Assembly: GCA_021325135.1 (NCBI GenBank) | Contig: JAJPHT010000042.1 | Location: 1-62,454 of the forward strand | Origin: Pseudomonadota bacterium | GTDB lineage: Archaea; Thermoplasmatota; SW-10-69-26; JACQPN01; JAJPHT01 | DNA length: 62,454 nt | Reading direction: 5' to 3' | Part shown: positions 7,451-17,438 of the stretch, in pieces | Position numbering within the stretch: the stretch's first letter is position 1 | How the letters are laid out: each line of letters opens with the position of its first letter | Made by a program: the position numbers and the translations under genes | Notes under the pieces: model-generated | Database searches by the model: none | What the model saw: only the letters and a program-made list of their open reading frames with translations | What the model was told of the DNA's origin: nothing

Positions 7451-8838
7451 CGCGTGTAGGCCGTGACGTCGCCCCACTGGCCCACCTTGCGCCACGACGC
7501 GAGGAAGCCCGTGGGCAGGCCGTTCTCCTTGGCGTGGCGGTCCACGAGCACGACCGCGTCCGGGTGCTTCGCCAGCGCTGCGTCCCGCGCGTGTGCGTCG
7601 GTGAAGAACGAGGGGTTGAACACGACGTCGCGGCCGGTCGTCGCGCGGTCGCCCGCCGCGGACTGCCAGCTGGTGGTCACGGTCCAGCGCGCGCCCTTCG
7701 CGTCGAGGTCCTTCCACGCCTGGACGTCGTTGGGCTCCACGATGCGGTACCACGGCTGGACGGCGAGGCCGGCGGGAAGCACGAGGCCCAGCGCCAGCGC
7801 GCACGCCAGGGCGCCCGTCGGCGCGCGCAGGCGAGGCGGCGCCAACTCCATGAGCCGCTCCACGGCGTGCGCGCCCAGGAGCGCGACGCCCACCGAGAGG
7901 TACGCGACGGTGCGGTGGGGGATGAACCAGACGCCGAACCAGTCGACCAGCACGATGGGCAGCAGGAGCGCCGTCCACGTCAGCGCAAGGAGCCCCAGCG
8001 GGCGCGGCGCGGCGAGCACGCAGAGTGCGCCCGCCGCCGCGAAGACGAGGGCGCCCCAGGTCAGCATTGCGGGGAGGTCCACGTACTGCGGCAGCGGGAA
8101 GAGCGTCGAGGGGTGGAGGACGAGGGAGACGAGCCGCGGCCCCGCGTGGCGCAGCAGCGCGGAGGTGGGGTTCCACGTGCCGGGCAGGAACGTGAGGGCC
8201 GCCACGAGGGCCGCGCAGCCCGTCGCCGTCGCGGCCGCCAAAGGAAGGGCCCGGCGGCGGTGGCGGCGCGCGAGGACGCCCAGCGTGAACGTGCCCAAGG
8301 TGAGGACCAGGAGCGCCACGACCCACGGGTGGCTCACCAGGAGCAGCGCGCCCAGCCCGGCCGCCACGGCGAGGGCCGCGCGCGAGCCCTCCACGGCGCG
8401 CAGCGTGGCGAGGAAGAGGAAGGGCAGGAGCGCGAGGTCCAGCGCCGTGGGGAAGAGGAGGTCGGTGCGGAAGACGTTCTCCGGCATGAGCGCGACCAGG
8501 AGGCCCCCGGCCAGGGCGGGCCATGCGCCCAGGTGGCGCCTCGCCAGGAGCCAGACGCCGCCCGCCTCCGCGACGCCCAGGAGCGGCGGCCCCCAGCGGG
8601 CGAGGGCGTAGAAGGCCCGCGCGCCCAGGAAGGTGAAGGGGGCCAGGAGGGCGGGGAAGCCGGGAGGGTAGTGCGCCGGGAGGCCTCGCCCCTGGGCCAG
8701 GTCCCACGCCTGGACCATGTGCAGGAAGGGGTCCTCGGCCCCCAGGATGGGCGAGGAGAGGGGCTCCCGCAGCCGCGCAACCAGGGCCACCCCCAGGACG
8801 AAGAGGAGGCCCAGGAGCGGGGCAAGGGGGCGGCGCAC
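7447..8838 (-). CDS. Multi-pass membrane glycosyltransferase-like protein (GT-C type)
   Basis: About 463 residues with some ten hydrophobic segments and a short C-terminal exported domain. The first loop after the first helix has GAEDPFLHMVQAWDLAQG and YPPGFPALL, resembling the acidic first external loop of dolichol-phosphate-sugar dependent GT-C enzymes. It may transfer sugars to lipids or surface proteins. The start is uncertain: GTG at 8838 lies just before the first helix, while the frame stays open to a TTG at 8979. No close family name can be given from sequence alone. Confidence 0.65.
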   Translation of the reverse strand: MRRPLAPLLGLLFVLGVALVARLREPLSSPILGAEDPFLHMVQAWDLAQGRGLPAHYPPGFPALLAPFTFLGARAFYALARWGPPLLGVAEAGGVWLLARRHLGAWPALAGGLLVALMPENVFRTDLLFPTALDLALLPFLFLATLRAVEGSRAALAVAAGLGALLLVSHPWVVALLVLTLGTFTLGVLARRHRRRALPLAAATATGCAALVAALTFLPGTWNPTSALLRHAGPRLVSLVLHPSTLFPLPQYVDLPAMLTWGALVFAAAGALCVLAAPRPLGLLALTWTALLLPIVLVDWFGVWFIPHRTVAYLSVGVALLGAHAVERLMELAPPRLRAPTGALACALALGLVLPAGLAVQPWYRIVEPNDVQAWKDLDAKGARWTVTTSWQSAAGDRATTGRDVVFNPSFFTDAHARDAALAKHPDAVVLVDRHAKENGLPTGFLASWRKVGQWGDVTAYTR

Positions 8839-9122
8839 GCGGGCGACGCGCTTCGGCCGGGTTTGGCCGTTCTGGCGCGGTTGTCGACGGGGTGACAGGT
8901 GTTTTTCGCAATCCTGGGGTCTGAGAAAAGATTCATCCCTTCCTGCGGCCACCTCCGGCTTGAGGCCCGTGGCCGGCAACCCGCGGGGCTCTGCGCCTTC
9001 GGCGCAATCGGCAACGGCTCACCCGATCACGGCAACACCTTTCGACCAGGCGGCAACCCGGTCGACACCTTTCTCTCGTCGGGTGAGCAACCACTCCCCC
9101 AGCGACCGCGCCATTCCGGCTC

Positions 9123-9467
9123 GTGAACGAGAACAGCCAGGCGCGCCCACGGGGTTCCCAGCGCCGCATGGTTGACAACCAGTACGGAAGCAACCGCGAG
9201 GAGATCGGACGCCAGGGCGCCGCCTCCACCGGCTCGATGCACCGCAACGAGCCCGTGGGCCAGAAGATGAAGGAGGGCTGGCGCGAGTTCAAGGCCAAGA
9301 TCCGCCAGAAGTGGAGCCACCTCAACGACAAGGACATCGACACCTACCAGAACCGCAGCCGCAACGACTTCGTGGGCTACGTCCACGGCAAGGTGGGCGG
9401 CGACCGGAGCCTCGTGGAGCGCGACGTCGACACGTTCGCCCGCGACACGAACTACCGCTGGGACTGA
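9123..9467 (+). CDS. CsbD-like stress protein
   Basis: 114 residues, soluble. The second half matches the CsbD fold: KMKEGWREFKAKIRQKWSHL, DKDIDTYQ, RNDFVGYVHGKVG and a final acidic stretch. CsbD proteins are small general-stress proteins, mostly bacterial and common in soil organisms. The N-terminal 45 residues are polar and disordered. The start may be GTG at 9123 or ATG at 9168; neither has a clear ribosome site. Confidence 0.75.
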   Translation: MNENSQARPRGSQRRMVDNQYGSNREEIGRQGAASTGSMHRNEPVGQKMKEGWREFKAKIRQKWSHLNDKDIDTYQNRSRNDFVGYVHGKVGGDRSLVERDVDTFARDTNYRWD

Positions 9468-9595
9468 GCGCGCCCCCTTCGCGGGGCCTCCTGCCCGTCT
9501 CCGGCTCGACCCCGAGGCCCCCGGGCCCTTGGGGGAGGAAGGCGGAGGCGACCCTGCGGACGTCCTCCACGGGGACGGCGCCCCAGCGAGGGTCT

Positions 9596-9605
9596 CCTTT
9601 AAGTA
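9596..9605 (+). promoter_or_regulatory. TATA-like promoter before rpl15e
   Basis: CCTTTAAGTA is an AT-rich island in a GC-rich spacer about 125 bases before the eL15 ATG. It would give a leader of roughly 100 bases. Confidence 0.5.
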
Positions 9606-9729
9606 GGGGGAGGCCTTCTGCCGCCTCACCTCACGGGCCCGGCGCCCAGGCTTGCGAAGCCCTGGCGTCGCGACCCGTCAGTCGGAGTTGTGGCCCCCCG
9701 CGGGCTGAATCCGGAAGCAGGTGACCACC

Positions 9730-10320
9730 ATGGCCAAGTCGTTCTACAGCTACATCGCGGACGCCTGGAAGACGTACCGCGACGCCGACCACTTCGACAT
9801 CCGCCAGCAGCGCCTCTACCAGTGGCGCCGCGAGCGCGTCTGCACGCGCGTTGAGCGCCCCACGCGCCTCGACCGCGCCCGCGCGCTGGGCTACAAGGCG
9901 AAGCAGGGCTACGTCGTCGTGCGCACGCGCGTGCGCCGCGGCAGCCTGCGCAAGACCCGCTTCAAGATGGGCGCCAAGCCCTCGGGCATGGGTGTCCGCA
10001 AGATCACCGCCTCGAAGTCCATCCAGCGCATCGCCGAGGAGCGCGTCCAGAAGCAGTACCCGAACATGGAGGTCCTCAACTCCTACTGGGTCGGCGAGGA
10101 CGGCCGCCACAAGTTCTACGAGATCATCCTCGTGGACCCGGCGCACCCCGTGATCAAGGCGGACCCGAAGATCTCGTGGATCGCCAACGCGGGCAACACG
10201 AACCGCGTCTTCCGCGGCAAGACCTCCGCCGGCCAGCGCGGCCGCGGCCTCCACCGCAAGGGCAAGGGCAGCGAGAAGACCCGCCCCTCGATCCGCGCCA
10301 AGGGCAACAAGCGCCAGTAG
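9730..10320 (+). CDS. rpl15e: Large ribosomal subunit protein eL15
   Basis: 196 residues matching the archaeal/eukaryotic L15e family along its whole length ([16 protein letters not shown] at the start, then [38 protein letters not shown] and a basic C-terminus). It binds 23S rRNA. ATG 9730 was chosen because GGTGA lies five bases upstream; the in-frame GTG at 9721 overlaps that site. It is followed by a COG1325 gene, a common archaeal neighbourhood. Confidence 0.97.
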   Translation: MAKSFYSYIADAWKTYRDADHFDIRQQRLYQWRRERVCTRVERPTRLDRARALGYKAKQGYVVVRTRVRRGSLRKTRFKMGAKPSGMGVRKITASKSIQRIAEERVQKQYPNMEVLNSYWVGEDGRHKFYEIILVDPAHPVIKADPKISWIANAGNTNRVFRGKTSAGQRGRGLHRKGKGSEKTRPSIRAKGNKRQ

Positions 10321-10321
10321 G

Positions 10322-10363
10322 CGCGCCCCGGGGCGCATGGAGCGCCCCTTTTTCTCTTTTCCC
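10322..10363 (+). terminator. GC palindrome plus T-rich tract after rpl15e
   Basis: GCGCCCCGGGGCGC follows the stop codon directly, then a second GC patch and CCCCTTTTTCTCTTTTCCC. The pyrimidine tract fits archaeal T-rich termination. Confidence 0.6.
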
Positions 10364-10431
10364 AGATTCTGTGCCGCAGCGGGAGCGCCGCCTCCGACAC
10401 GCCCAAACCCTCGCAGCGCGCATGCCCCCTC

Positions 10432-10902
10432 GTGGCCACGTTCCACTACCTGCACCTGCGGACCTTCGCCCACGCGACGGAGGACGCCGGGAAGGTGCGC
10501 GAGGCGCTGCGGCGCGCGGCGCAGGACGACGCGGGCAAGCTCGCGCTGGAGGAGACGCCCGTGGAGGGCGCCAACGGCAACCGCATCGTCATCGTGGAGG
10601 CGGAGCAGCGATCCTCGCCCGCGGCGAAGCGCCTGTTCGAGGCGCTCGCGCGCGACGACCCCGCGGGGTTCGCGCGCGTGGTCGCCGAGCAGCGGCGCCG
10701 CCTGGACGAGCACCTCAACTTCCACCTGCGCCTGGACAAGCAGGAGGCCTACGCGGGGCGCGTCGTGCTGGCGCCAGGCGAGGACGCCATCACCGTCCGC
10801 GGCAAGCTCCGTTCGTTCGAGCCGAAACGATCCGGCAACCCGGGCGCAGCGGAAGCCGACCTCGACGCGTTTCTCCAGGGGATCGCCAGGAGGGCGTCTT
10901 GA
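10432..10902 (+). CDS. COG1325-type RNA-binding protein (predicted exosome-associated)
   Basis: 156 residues. The sequence matches a small archaeal RNA-binding family usually encoded beside rpl15e: an N-terminal strand-helix unit (HYLHLRTFAHATEDAGKV), a central ANGNRIVIVEAE and RLDEHLNFHLRLDKQEAYAG. The family is predicted to act with the RNA exosome or RNase P, but the precise role is not established. The GTG start at 10432 lacks a clear ribosome site and could be leaderless. Confidence 0.8.
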   Translation: MATFHYLHLRTFAHATEDAGKVREALRRAAQDDAGKLALEETPVEGANGNRIVIVEAEQRSSPAAKRLFEALARDDPAGFARVVAEQRRRLDEHLNFHLRLDKQEAYAGRVVLAPGEDAITVRGKLRSFEPKRSGNPGAAEADLDAFLQGIARRAS

Positions 10903-10969
10903 TGGAACAGTATGGCGACAACATTCAAGCTGAGCAGAACAATGGGCGCCCGTCGCGAGGTGTCGCGCC

Positions 10970-11203
10970 GTGGACATGATGGAAGCCCTCCGCGAGGCGG
11001 CCAAGAAGACCGAGGGCGCGGACCGCTTCGACGCGCGCCAGGCCTTCGGCAAGCGCGTGGGCAAGCACATGATCTTCCCCGTGGGCCTCGGAAGCGCCCT
11101 CGCCAAGGCCGTCCGCGAGGGTTACCTCGTCGTGATCGGCGAAGGCTCCCGCCGCCGCGGGCGCACCTACGAGTTCACGCAGAAGGGCAAGGCGCTGCTG
11201 TAG
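10970..11203 (+). CDS. Small winged-helix-like protein, function unknown
   Basis: 77 residues. Helices in the first two thirds are followed by GYLVVIGEGSRRRGRTYEF, which looks like the beta wing of a small winged-helix DNA-binding fold, ending in TQKGKALL. The GTG start at 10970 could be replaced by ATG at 10976 or 10979. It follows the COG1325 gene in the same direction with a 67-base gap. Not recognised as a named family. Confidence 0.65.
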   Translation: MDMMEALREAAKKTEGADRFDARQAFGKRVGKHMIFPVGLGSALAKAVREGYLVVIGEGSRRRGRTYEFTQKGKALL

Positions 11204-11246
11204 CGTCCTCATAAGGTTCATCCCGCCCCGGGCCGTCCCCCGCTTC

Positions 11247-12008
11247 GTGCCCGGGCGCACCGTGATCGAGGTCCAGCCGCGCCGCCTCCTCGTGCGCGAG
11301 TACGACCGCGCCGGCCATCTTCTGGGCGTCCACCTCCAGCCCCAGAGCGTGGGCCCGGCCGCGCCCGCTCCGGGCCCCATGCCGCGCCCGCCCAGGGCGG
11401 GGAAGGCGAAGCGCGCCGCGACGCCGCCGCCCCCCGCGCCGGAGCCTGCGCCTGAGCCCACACCTGAGCCCGCGCCCGCGCCGCTCCCCTTGCTGGAGGT
11501 CGTCACCGAGCCCTTCGAGCCCGCGCCGCGCCGGCTGGAGGTCCTCCCCGCCCGCGCGCCCCGCGTCGCGCTGGCGCCCACGCTGGTGGAGCGCGCGCTG
11601 GAGGCCGCCGCGTGGCAGGAGGCGCCTCGCGAGGCGCCGCCGCCCGCGCCGCGCACGTTCGAGATCGTCTCCATCGAGCGCGTCGTCGTGGCGCCTCCGG
11701 TCCCCATCGCGATCCCCGAGCCGGAGCCCGCTCCGGAGGTCGAGCCCGTGCGCGTCGAGGTGCAGGGCCCCGAGCCGGAGCCGGCGGCGCCCGTGGCTGT
11801 CGAGATCGAGGTCACGCCCATCGAGGAGCCCGCTCCCGTCCTGCTGCGCGACCGCGTGCCCGACCTGGACGCGCGCGTCGACGCCCTGCTGCGCGAGCGC
11901 GAAGGCGCGCCCCGCCCGCGCAGGCGGCGCCCGCTGGACGTGCCGCGCTTCGACCCGCTGCGCCGCGAGCCGTGGGAAGACCGCCTGGACGCGGCGCTCT
12001 CGGGCTAG
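11247..12008 (+). CDS. Pro/Ala/Glu-rich hypothetical protein
   Basis: 253 residues. A short beta-like N-terminus ([20 protein letters not shown]) and a basic-acidic C-terminus ([18 protein letters not shown]) flank a long low-complexity region of [11 protein letters not shown] repeats. A soluble, mostly disordered protein is likely. An AT-rich TCATAAGG about 30 bases before the GTG could be a promoter for a nearly leaderless mRNA. No function can be assigned. Confidence 0.6.
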   Translation: MPGRTVIEVQPRRLLVREYDRAGHLLGVHLQPQSVGPAAPAPGPMPRPPRAGKAKRAATPPPPAPEPAPEPTPEPAPAPLPLLEVVTEPFEPAPRRLEVLPARAPRVALAPTLVERALEAAAWQEAPREAPPPAPRTFEIVSIERVVVAPPVPIAIPEPEPAPEVEPVRVEVQGPEPEPAAPVAVEIEVTPIEEPAPVLLRDRVPDLDARVDALLREREGAPRPRRRRPLDVPRFDPLRREPWEDRLDAALSG

Positions 12009-12043
12009 AAGGCTCAAGCGCAGGGGGCGCCCATGCCCCCGCC

Positions 12044-12892
12044 ATGGCCACGCACGCGCCGGAAGGCACGATCCGCCTCGGTGATATCACGGTCCGCCGC
12101 ATGGGCTTCGGCGCCATGCGCATCACGGGCCCCGGCGTCTGGGGACCTCCGGCGGACCGCGCGGGCGCGCTGGCGGTGCTGCGGCGCGCGGTGGAGCTTG
12201 GCGTCAACCTCGTCGACACCGCGGACGCCTACGGCCCCAACGTCAGCGAGGAGCTGATCCACGAGGCGCTCTCGCCCTACCCTCCGGGCCTGGTCGTCGC
12301 GACCAAGGGGGGCCTCCTGCGCGGCGGGCCCGGCCAGTGGAGCCCCGACGGGCGGCCCGAGCACCTGCGCCGCGCGTGCGAGGCGAGCCTGAAGCGGCTG
12401 GGCGTCGCGCGCATCGACCTCTACCAGCTCCACCGCCCCGACCCGCAGGCGCCCTTCCGCGAGAGCGTGCGCGAGATCGCGCGCCTGCGCGAGGAGGGCA
12501 AGGTGCGCCACGTGGGGCTCTGCAACGTCACCGTGGCGCAGCTTGAGGAGGCGCGGGGCATCGTGCCCATCGTGAGCGTGCAGAACCGCTACAACCTGGA
12601 GGACCGCCACAGCGAGGACGTGCTGGAGGCGTGCGAGCGCCTCGGCATCGCGTTCCTGCCGTGGTTCCCGCTGGCGACGGGGCGCCTTGCGCTCGCGGGC
12701 GGGCCGCTGGCGAAAATCGCGCACGCGCACGGTGCCACGCCCGCGCAGGTCGCGCTCGCGTGGCTGCTCATGCGCTCGCCCGTCATGCTCCCGATCCCGG
12801 GCACGTCCAGCGTCGCGCACCTGGAGGAGAACGTGGCCGCGGCCGCGCTCAGGCTCTCGCAGGCCGAGTTCGATCAGCTCGACGGCGCGTGA
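12044..12892 (+). CDS. Aldo/keto reductase
   Basis: 282-residue NADPH-dependent oxidoreductase with a TIM-barrel fold. The catalytic tetrad is D58, Y63, K88 and H130, in the contexts [17 protein letters not shown] and LYQLHRPD. The C-terminal cofactor segment is [16 protein letters not shown]. It resembles the YdbC/perakine-type group. A paralogue lies at 17439-18239 (about half identical by eye) and a more distant one at 52068-52898. The substrate is unknown. Its last 19 bases overlap the convergent LamG/PKD gene. Confidence 0.92.
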   Translation: MATHAPEGTIRLGDITVRRMGFGAMRITGPGVWGPPADRAGALAVLRRAVELGVNLVDTADAYGPNVSEELIHEALSPYPPGLVVATKGGLLRGGPGQWSPDGRPEHLRRACEASLKRLGVARIDLYQLHRPDPQAPFRESVREIARLREEGKVRHVGLCNVTVAQLEEARGIVPIVSVQNRYNLEDRHSEDVLEACERLGIAFLPWFPLATGRLALAGGPLAKIAHAHGATPAQVALAWLLMRSPVMLPIPGTSSVAHLEENVAAAALRLSQAEFDQLDGA

Positions 12893-14268
12893 GGCGCCAG
12901 CGCGACCACCGTCATGGGCACGACCAGCGCGGGCGCGACGTTGCCCGCGTCGTCCACCGCGGTCACGGTGAGCGTGCGGTACTGGACGCCCACGCCCGCG
13001 GGCGCGTAGGTGAAGCCGAAGGGCGCCGCGGTCTGCGTGACCGAGGTGCCATCGTCCACGGTGAACGTGACGCTGGCGACGTGGCCGCAGAGGTCCTCCG
13101 CGTCCACCGAGACGTCCACGGAGCCGAGCACGACGACGTCGCGGCCCGCGGGCGCGGACGCGGAACCTGCGTAGAGGCCCGCGGCGGAGGGGACCAGGTG
13201 GGAGAGCGCGGGCGGGGAGCCGTCGACGACCGTGACCGTCGTCGCGGCGGAGGACGAGAGCTCGCCGTCGCCCACGGTGAGCGTCGCGGCGTGGACGCCC
13301 ACGGGGAACGCCGCGGTGGCGACCGCCTGGTCCGCGCCCGAGAGGCTCGTCGCGTCGGGCGCGCTCCACGAGTAGGCGAGCGCGTCGCCGTTGGGGTCGC
13401 TGGAGCCGCGGCCGTCCAGCGTGACGCTCGTCGCGCGGCCCGAGCACGCGACGGTCTGCGCGGGGCCCGCGTCCGCGACGGGCGGGAGGTTGGGGTGCTG
13501 GTAGGGGAGCGTGGAGACGTCCGCGACCTCCGCGTTGGTGAGGGCGCGGTTGTAGAGCCGCACCTCGTCCAGCGCGCCCTGGAACGCGCCCGAGCTGAAG
13601 CAGCAGAACGCGGCGGCGCCCACGTAGGCGTTGCCCAAGGGCGAGGCCGTGTAGATGGTGGGGTAGCGCGTCGTCGTGGCGACCGTCTGGCCGTTGACGA
13701 GGAGCGAGACGCGGTCGCCCGTGCCCACGAAGGCGACGTGCGTCCACGCGTCGTTGGGGATGCCCACGCCGAAGCTCACGCCGCGGCCGCCGCCGTCGCC
13801 GCCCACGTAGGAGAGGACGGGCTGCCCGCAGTTGAGGTAGACCTCGAAGGGCACGACGCCATTCTGGTCCTGCATCGTGAAGACGGGGTAGCTGCCGCAG
13901 AAGGGGTGCGGCTTCAGCCACGCCATGAAGGTGAAGTCGCCGCTGAGCGCCGCGAGGGGCGCGGGCGCGTCGATGCGCGCGTAGTTGGCGCCCGCCACCT
14001 CCAGCGCGGAGCCGAAGCCGTTGGGGCCGGCGATGAGCGACTCGTGGCCCAGGAGCGTCTGCCCCAGCGCGAGGGGGCCCTGGTCCGCGAGGCTGCCGGG
14101 GAACGCGGCGTCGAAGTCGCCCGCGTCAAACTGGTCGACGAGAAGCTCGCCGCCCACGAGGCGGGCGGGGTCGGCCGGGTTCGCGCTGGGCGTGCCGCCG
14201 GCCGCGACGGGCGAGGGGAGCGCGAGAAGGGGCACGAGGAGGAGCAGCGCGACGAGACGGCGGGCCAT
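12874..14268 (-). CDS. Secreted LamG/PKD-domain protein
   Basis: 464 residues. Signal peptide 1-23 ([19 protein letters not shown]). Residues about 30-230 form a LamG-like concanavalin-type domain, with [36 protein letters not shown] and [18 protein letters not shown] as diagnostic strands. A PKD domain follows (about 240-340: [21 protein letters not shown], with [13 protein letters not shown]), then a further beta-sandwich. A surface or secreted adhesion or carbohydrate-binding role is likely. It lies in a run of exported-protein genes. Confidence 0.85.
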   Translation of the reverse strand: MARRLVALLLLVPLLALPSPVAAGGTPSANPADPARLVGGELLVDQFDAGDFDAAFPGSLADQGPLALGQTLLGHESLIAGPNGFGSALEVAGANYARIDAPAPLAALSGDFTFMAWLKPHPFCGSYPVFTMQDQNGVVPFEVYLNCGQPVLSYVGGDGGGRGVSFGVGIPNDAWTHVAFVGTGDRVSLLVNGQTVATTTRYPTIYTASPLGNAYVGAAAFCCFSSGAFQGALDEVRLYNRALTNAEVADVSTLPYQHPNLPPVADAGPAQTVACSGRATSVTLDGRGSSDPNGDALAYSWSAPDATSLSGADQAVATAAFPVGVHAATLTVGDGELSSSAATTVTVVDGSPPALSHLVPSAAGLYAGSASAPAGRDVVVLGSVDVSVDAEDLCGHVASVTFTVDDGTSVTQTAAPFGFTYAPAGVGVQYRTLTVTAVDDAGNVAPALVVPMTVVALAPHAPSS

Positions 14269-14319
14269 GGTTCCCGATGGCGAGAGCCGGCGAGGGCACT
14301 TGAGCCTGTTCCGGCGACC

Positions 14320-15675
14320 CTAGCTGGATGACTCGACGGAGACAACGCTGAACGCGCTGGGGTGCTGCCACGCGGTGCTCGCGAAGACGAGGTCCGCCTC
14401 GCCCTTGGGCCCGAAGGTGATCCACGGGTAGTCCAGCAGGCGGCGGTCCTCGCCGGCTCCGCACGCGGGGCCCTTGGCGCAGACGTTGCCGCTGTGCAGC
14501 GCGGGCGCGACAACGAGCGGCGCCCCCACCTGCGGCGCGCCCTCCGCGGGCACGGTGAGGTCGGCGTACACCCCGTCCCACGAGGCGTTGATCTTGGAGG
14601 CGCGTCCGGGCAGGCTCGCCTGGTACCACATGAGGCCCAGCGTTCCGTTGCCGCGCGCGGCCATCCACGGCATGGCCTGGGCGCCGGAGAGGCCCGTGGC
14701 GAGCGTGCTGAGCGTCCACGTCTTGCCGTGGTCGCGGGAGACCGCCAGGTGAAGCTGCGAGGTGCCGTTGGTCTCCTGGCTCCACGCGGCGTAGAGGTTG
14801 CCCTGCGCGTCCAGCGCGGTGGTGGGGAGCGCGGCGGCCAATTCGCTGGTGAGGTCGAACGCCTCGCGGCGCTGCCACGTGCTACCGCCGTCCTCGCTCA
14901 GGATCAGGTACCAGTGGCCCTTCTCGTAGGTGGGCGCGTCGCGGGGGCTCTGCTTCTCCTCGTAGCGGAGCACGGCGAGGAACTTCCCATCGGCGCTCGC
15001 GACCATGTTGCCCTGCCCGGCGAAGTTGACGTTGGGGTCGATCTGCACGGGGACGGTCCACGTCATCCCCTTGTCGTCGCTCCGGGTGTACCACATGCCC
15101 TCGTTGGGCGAGGTGGGGAAGCCCTGCGGCGGCTTCTGCCCCGCGACGTAGGGGAGGTACCACGGCGGGAGCGCCTCCATGGCGAGGTGGAGCGTGCTGG
15201 CGCCCACGGGGAGGAGCCAGTGGCGGTGCATGATGGCGGGGACGTGGGGGACCGGGAGCGGCGTCCAGGTGTCCCCCTTGTCCGTGCTGGCGTACATCTG
15301 GAGCGTGAGCGAGAAGACATTGGAGGCGTACACGGTGCCGCCGTTGCCGGTGGCCAGGAAGCCGTCGTTGCTGCGCGCCTCGCCCAGCGCGGCGGGCGTC
15401 ACGTCGGTCCACGTCTTGCCGTGGTCCGCCGAGCGGAACACCTTGTTGACGTTCTGCGTGCCGTCGCTGCCCACGCCCTCCACGAAGAGCGTGCCGTCGG
15501 GGAGCGAGGCGATGACGGGCTCGGCGCCGGGCGCGTCCTTGGAGACGGCCACGGCGGGGGCGAAGCGCGCGGCGGCGTCCGCTCCCTGCGGGGCGGTCTG
15601 GGTCCCGGTGGGGAGCGACGCGCATCCCGCCAGCAGGGCCGCGAGCGCGATGGCCGCGAGGAGCCTCCCGTGCAT
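14320..15675 (-). CDS. Lipoprotein with BNR/Asp-box (sialidase-like) repeats
   Basis: 451 residues. A lipobox (LLAGC) near residue 18 suggests lipid anchoring outside the membrane. Five Asp-box motifs mark a beta-propeller: SADHGKTW, STDKGDTW, SDDKGMTW, SEDGGSTW and SRDHGKTW. Such propellers occur in sialidases and glycosidases, but I see no sialidase Arg triad that I could assign with confidence, so a binding or structural role is as likely as catalysis. Confidence 0.85.
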   Translation of the reverse strand: MHGRLLAAIALAALLAGCASLPTGTQTAPQGADAAARFAPAVAVSKDAPGAEPVIASLPDGTLFVEGVGSDGTQNVNKVFRSADHGKTWTDVTPAALGEARSNDGFLATGNGGTVYASNVFSLTLQMYASTDKGDTWTPLPVPHVPAIMHRHWLLPVGASTLHLAMEALPPWYLPYVAGQKPPQGFPTSPNEGMWYTRSDDKGMTWTVPVQIDPNVNFAGQGNMVASADGKFLAVLRYEEKQSPRDAPTYEKGHWYLILSEDGGSTWQRREAFDLTSELAAALPTTALDAQGNLYAAWSQETNGTSQLHLAVSRDHGKTWTLSTLATGLSGAQAMPWMAARGNGTLGLMWYQASLPGRASKINASWDGVYADLTVPAEGAPQVGAPLVVAPALHSGNVCAKGPACGAGEDRRLLDYPWITFGPKGEADLVFASTAWQHPSAFSVVSVESSS

Positions 15676-15700
15676 GCAGGGGGAGACGAATAACCCGGCT

Positions 15701-16087
15701 TCAGGGTTCGCCCGGCGCAGCCGGGGGCCTTTCGCGGCGCGCGGCGAGCCCCCACGCCAGGACCAGGGCGATCTCGGGGATGGCGTCCAGGAGGTACACC
15801 GCGCCCACGTCCCGCGTGCTGACGAACACCACGTCCACGATGGAGAAGGCCAGCGCGCTGGAGGAGCCCAGGAGCGCGACCTCCGGGGTGACGGCGCGGC
15901 GCTGCGCGGCCACGAGGAGCACGCCGCCGATCACCAGCACGAGGGCGCCCACGGTGCGGACGAGCCAGAGGTCGTGCTTGGGGCCCGTCACGGCCTGGAA
16001 CGTGCCGATGCTCAGGAGGGGCCAGAGTCCCGTCGCCGCGTAGTAGGCGCCCTGGACCCAGGCCAGGAGGCGCGCGTAGCGTCGCAT
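15701..16087 (-). CDS. Small four-helix membrane protein, function unknown
   Basis: 128 residues with four predicted membrane helices. The motif FQAVTGPKHDLWLVRTVGAL is shared, as far as I recall, with small uncharacterised bacterial membrane proteins. It starts at ATG 16087 and lies between the BNR lipoprotein and msrA on the same strand. No function can be assigned. Confidence 0.7.
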   Translation of the reverse strand: MRRYARLLAWVQGAYYAATGLWPLLSIGTFQAVTGPKHDLWLVRTVGALVLVIGGVLLVAAQRRAVTPEVALLGSSSALAFSIVDVVFVSTRDVGAVYLLDAIPEIALVLAWGLAARRERPPAAPGEP

Positions 16088-16112
16088 CGCGCCGGCAGCG
16101 CCCTTCCCACGC

Positions 16113-16652
16113 TTAGGCCTTCAGCCGCTTCTCCCACGCCTTGCGGAACTTGGCCACCTTGGGCGCGATCACGACGCGGCAGTAGCCCTGCGACGGGTTG
16201 CGCCGGTAGTAGCCCTGGTGATGGCTTTCCGCGGGGTAGAACTCCTTGAGCGGCGCGATCTCGGTCACGACCTTCTCGCCCCACGCCTCGCGGGCGAAGG
16301 TGCGCATGACCTCCTCGGCCGTGGCCTTCTGCGCGGGGCCCGCGTAGAGGATCGTGGAGCGGTACTGCGTCCCCTCGTCGTTGCCCTGACGGTTGGGCGT
16401 CGTGGGGTCGTGGATGGTGAAGAACACCTCCAGGAGGTCGCGATAGGAGATCACCGAGGGGTCGAACGTGACCTGCACGACCTCCGCGTGCCCCGTGCCC
16501 TCGCCGCACACCTGGTCGTAGGTGGGGTTGGGCACGAAGCCGCCCGCGTAGCCGCTCACGACCTTCTCCACGCCCTGGAGCTGCTCGAACACCGCCTCCA
16601 GGCACCAGAAGCAGCCCCCGCCAAGGACCGCCGTCTCTCGCGTCGCGCTCAT
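16113..16652 (-). CDS. msrA: Peptide methionine-S-sulfoxide reductase MsrA
   Basis: 179 residues. Reduces S-epimer methionine sulfoxide in proteins. The active site GCFWC carries the catalytic Cys14 and a second Cys17. VVSGYAGG, GTGHAEVVQVTFDP and HHQGYYRR are family hallmarks. The ATG at 16652 (MSATRETAVLGG) places the active site at the usual distance from the N-terminus; the longer open frame upstream is GC-driven. Divergent from the hypothetical gene at 16760. Confidence 0.96.
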   Translation of the reverse strand: MSATRETAVLGGGCFWCLEAVFEQLQGVEKVVSGYAGGFVPNPTYDQVCGEGTGHAEVVQVTFDPSVISYRDLLEVFFTIHDPTTPNRQGNDEGTQYRSTILYAGPAQKATAEEVMRTFAREAWGEKVVTEIAPLKEFYPAESHHQGYYRRNPSQGYCRVVIAPKVAKFRKAWEKRLKA

Positions 16653-16759
16653 GGCATTCCCAGGGGCGTCCCGAGCATGAAGGATTGTCCCAGATTCGGC
16701 CCGTCTCGCGGGGCCGCAGGGCAGAAGCGCGGGGCCAGCCATGCCAGGGCGTGACCGGG

Positions 16760-17422
16760 ATGGCTGCGGGAACGGACGAGACGATCCAGCTGGACGGGCG
16801 CCGAGCCGCGGACATCGCCAAGGGGCTGCGCGCGCACGGGCTTCTCGCCTCGCGCAGCGACGAGGACGTCCAGGCCGCGTTCGCCTCCGAGTGGCCTGAC
16901 GGCGTCGAGGCGACCCCGTGGTCGGCCGAGCTGCTCGTCGCCGCGATGGACGTGGAGCGCGTCCTCCACCGCGACGCCGAATGCGACCCGTTCCCGCGGA
17001 ACCGGGCGTACGTGGCCTGGGTGGAGGCGTTCGCGGACATCTCGCGCGGCGCCCTCGAGGTGACGCGCGTGGAGGAGCGCTGGCTCGCCGATCCCAGCGA
17101 CGATCCGACGCATCACCCCGTGGAGATCCTCGTGGAGACGCCCCGGGGGCGAGCGGTCTTCCGCCCGTTCCAGGCCGGCGACTACGTGCACCCGGACGAG
17201 ATCGCGGCCGCGCTCAACACCCTCATGCCCCTCGAAGGCCCCCGCTTCTGGCTCGCGCCCACTGGCGGGCAGGACGCCTTGGCCATCGCGCTCACCGGTC
17301 CCGAGAAGGGGAGGCTGGAGTCGGAGCGCGGCTGGAGGTTCCACGACCCGGTGGCCGCCCCCATGGTGGACGAGCCGGGCGGGATCCTTCGGCGGCTGCG
17401 CCGGGCCTTCGGCCGCAAGTGA
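16760..17422 (+). CDS. Hypothetical soluble protein
   Basis: 220 residues from ATG 16760, or slightly more from an in-frame GTG at 16751. Acidic and Trp-rich, with no membrane segment or signal peptide (contains DPFPRNRAYVAWVEAFADIS and GPRFWLAPTGGQDALAIAL). The C-terminus is basic (LRRLRRAFGRK). I do not recognise the family. It precedes an aldo/keto reductase gene by 16 bases, so the two may be co-transcribed. Confidence 0.65.
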   Translation: MAAGTDETIQLDGRRAADIAKGLRAHGLLASRSDEDVQAAFASEWPDGVEATPWSAELLVAAMDVERVLHRDAECDPFPRNRAYVAWVEAFADISRGALEVTRVEERWLADPSDDPTHHPVEILVETPRGRAVFRPFQAGDYVHPDEIAAALNTLMPLEGPRFWLAPTGGQDALAIALTGPEKGRLESERGWRFHDPVAAPMVDEPGGILRRLRRAFGRK

Positions 17423-17438
17423 TTCACGCCCCGGCGCG

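Noticed and set aside
8839..9122. Repeated ACACCTTTC and GGCAACC words upstream of the CsbD-like gene as a possible operator.
   Set aside because: The words are short, irregularly spaced and not clearly positioned relative to a start codon.
14320..15675. Calling the BNR lipoprotein a true sialidase.
   Set aside because: Asp boxes mark a propeller fold only; I could not identify the Arg triad and Tyr/Glu pair required for sialidase catalysis.
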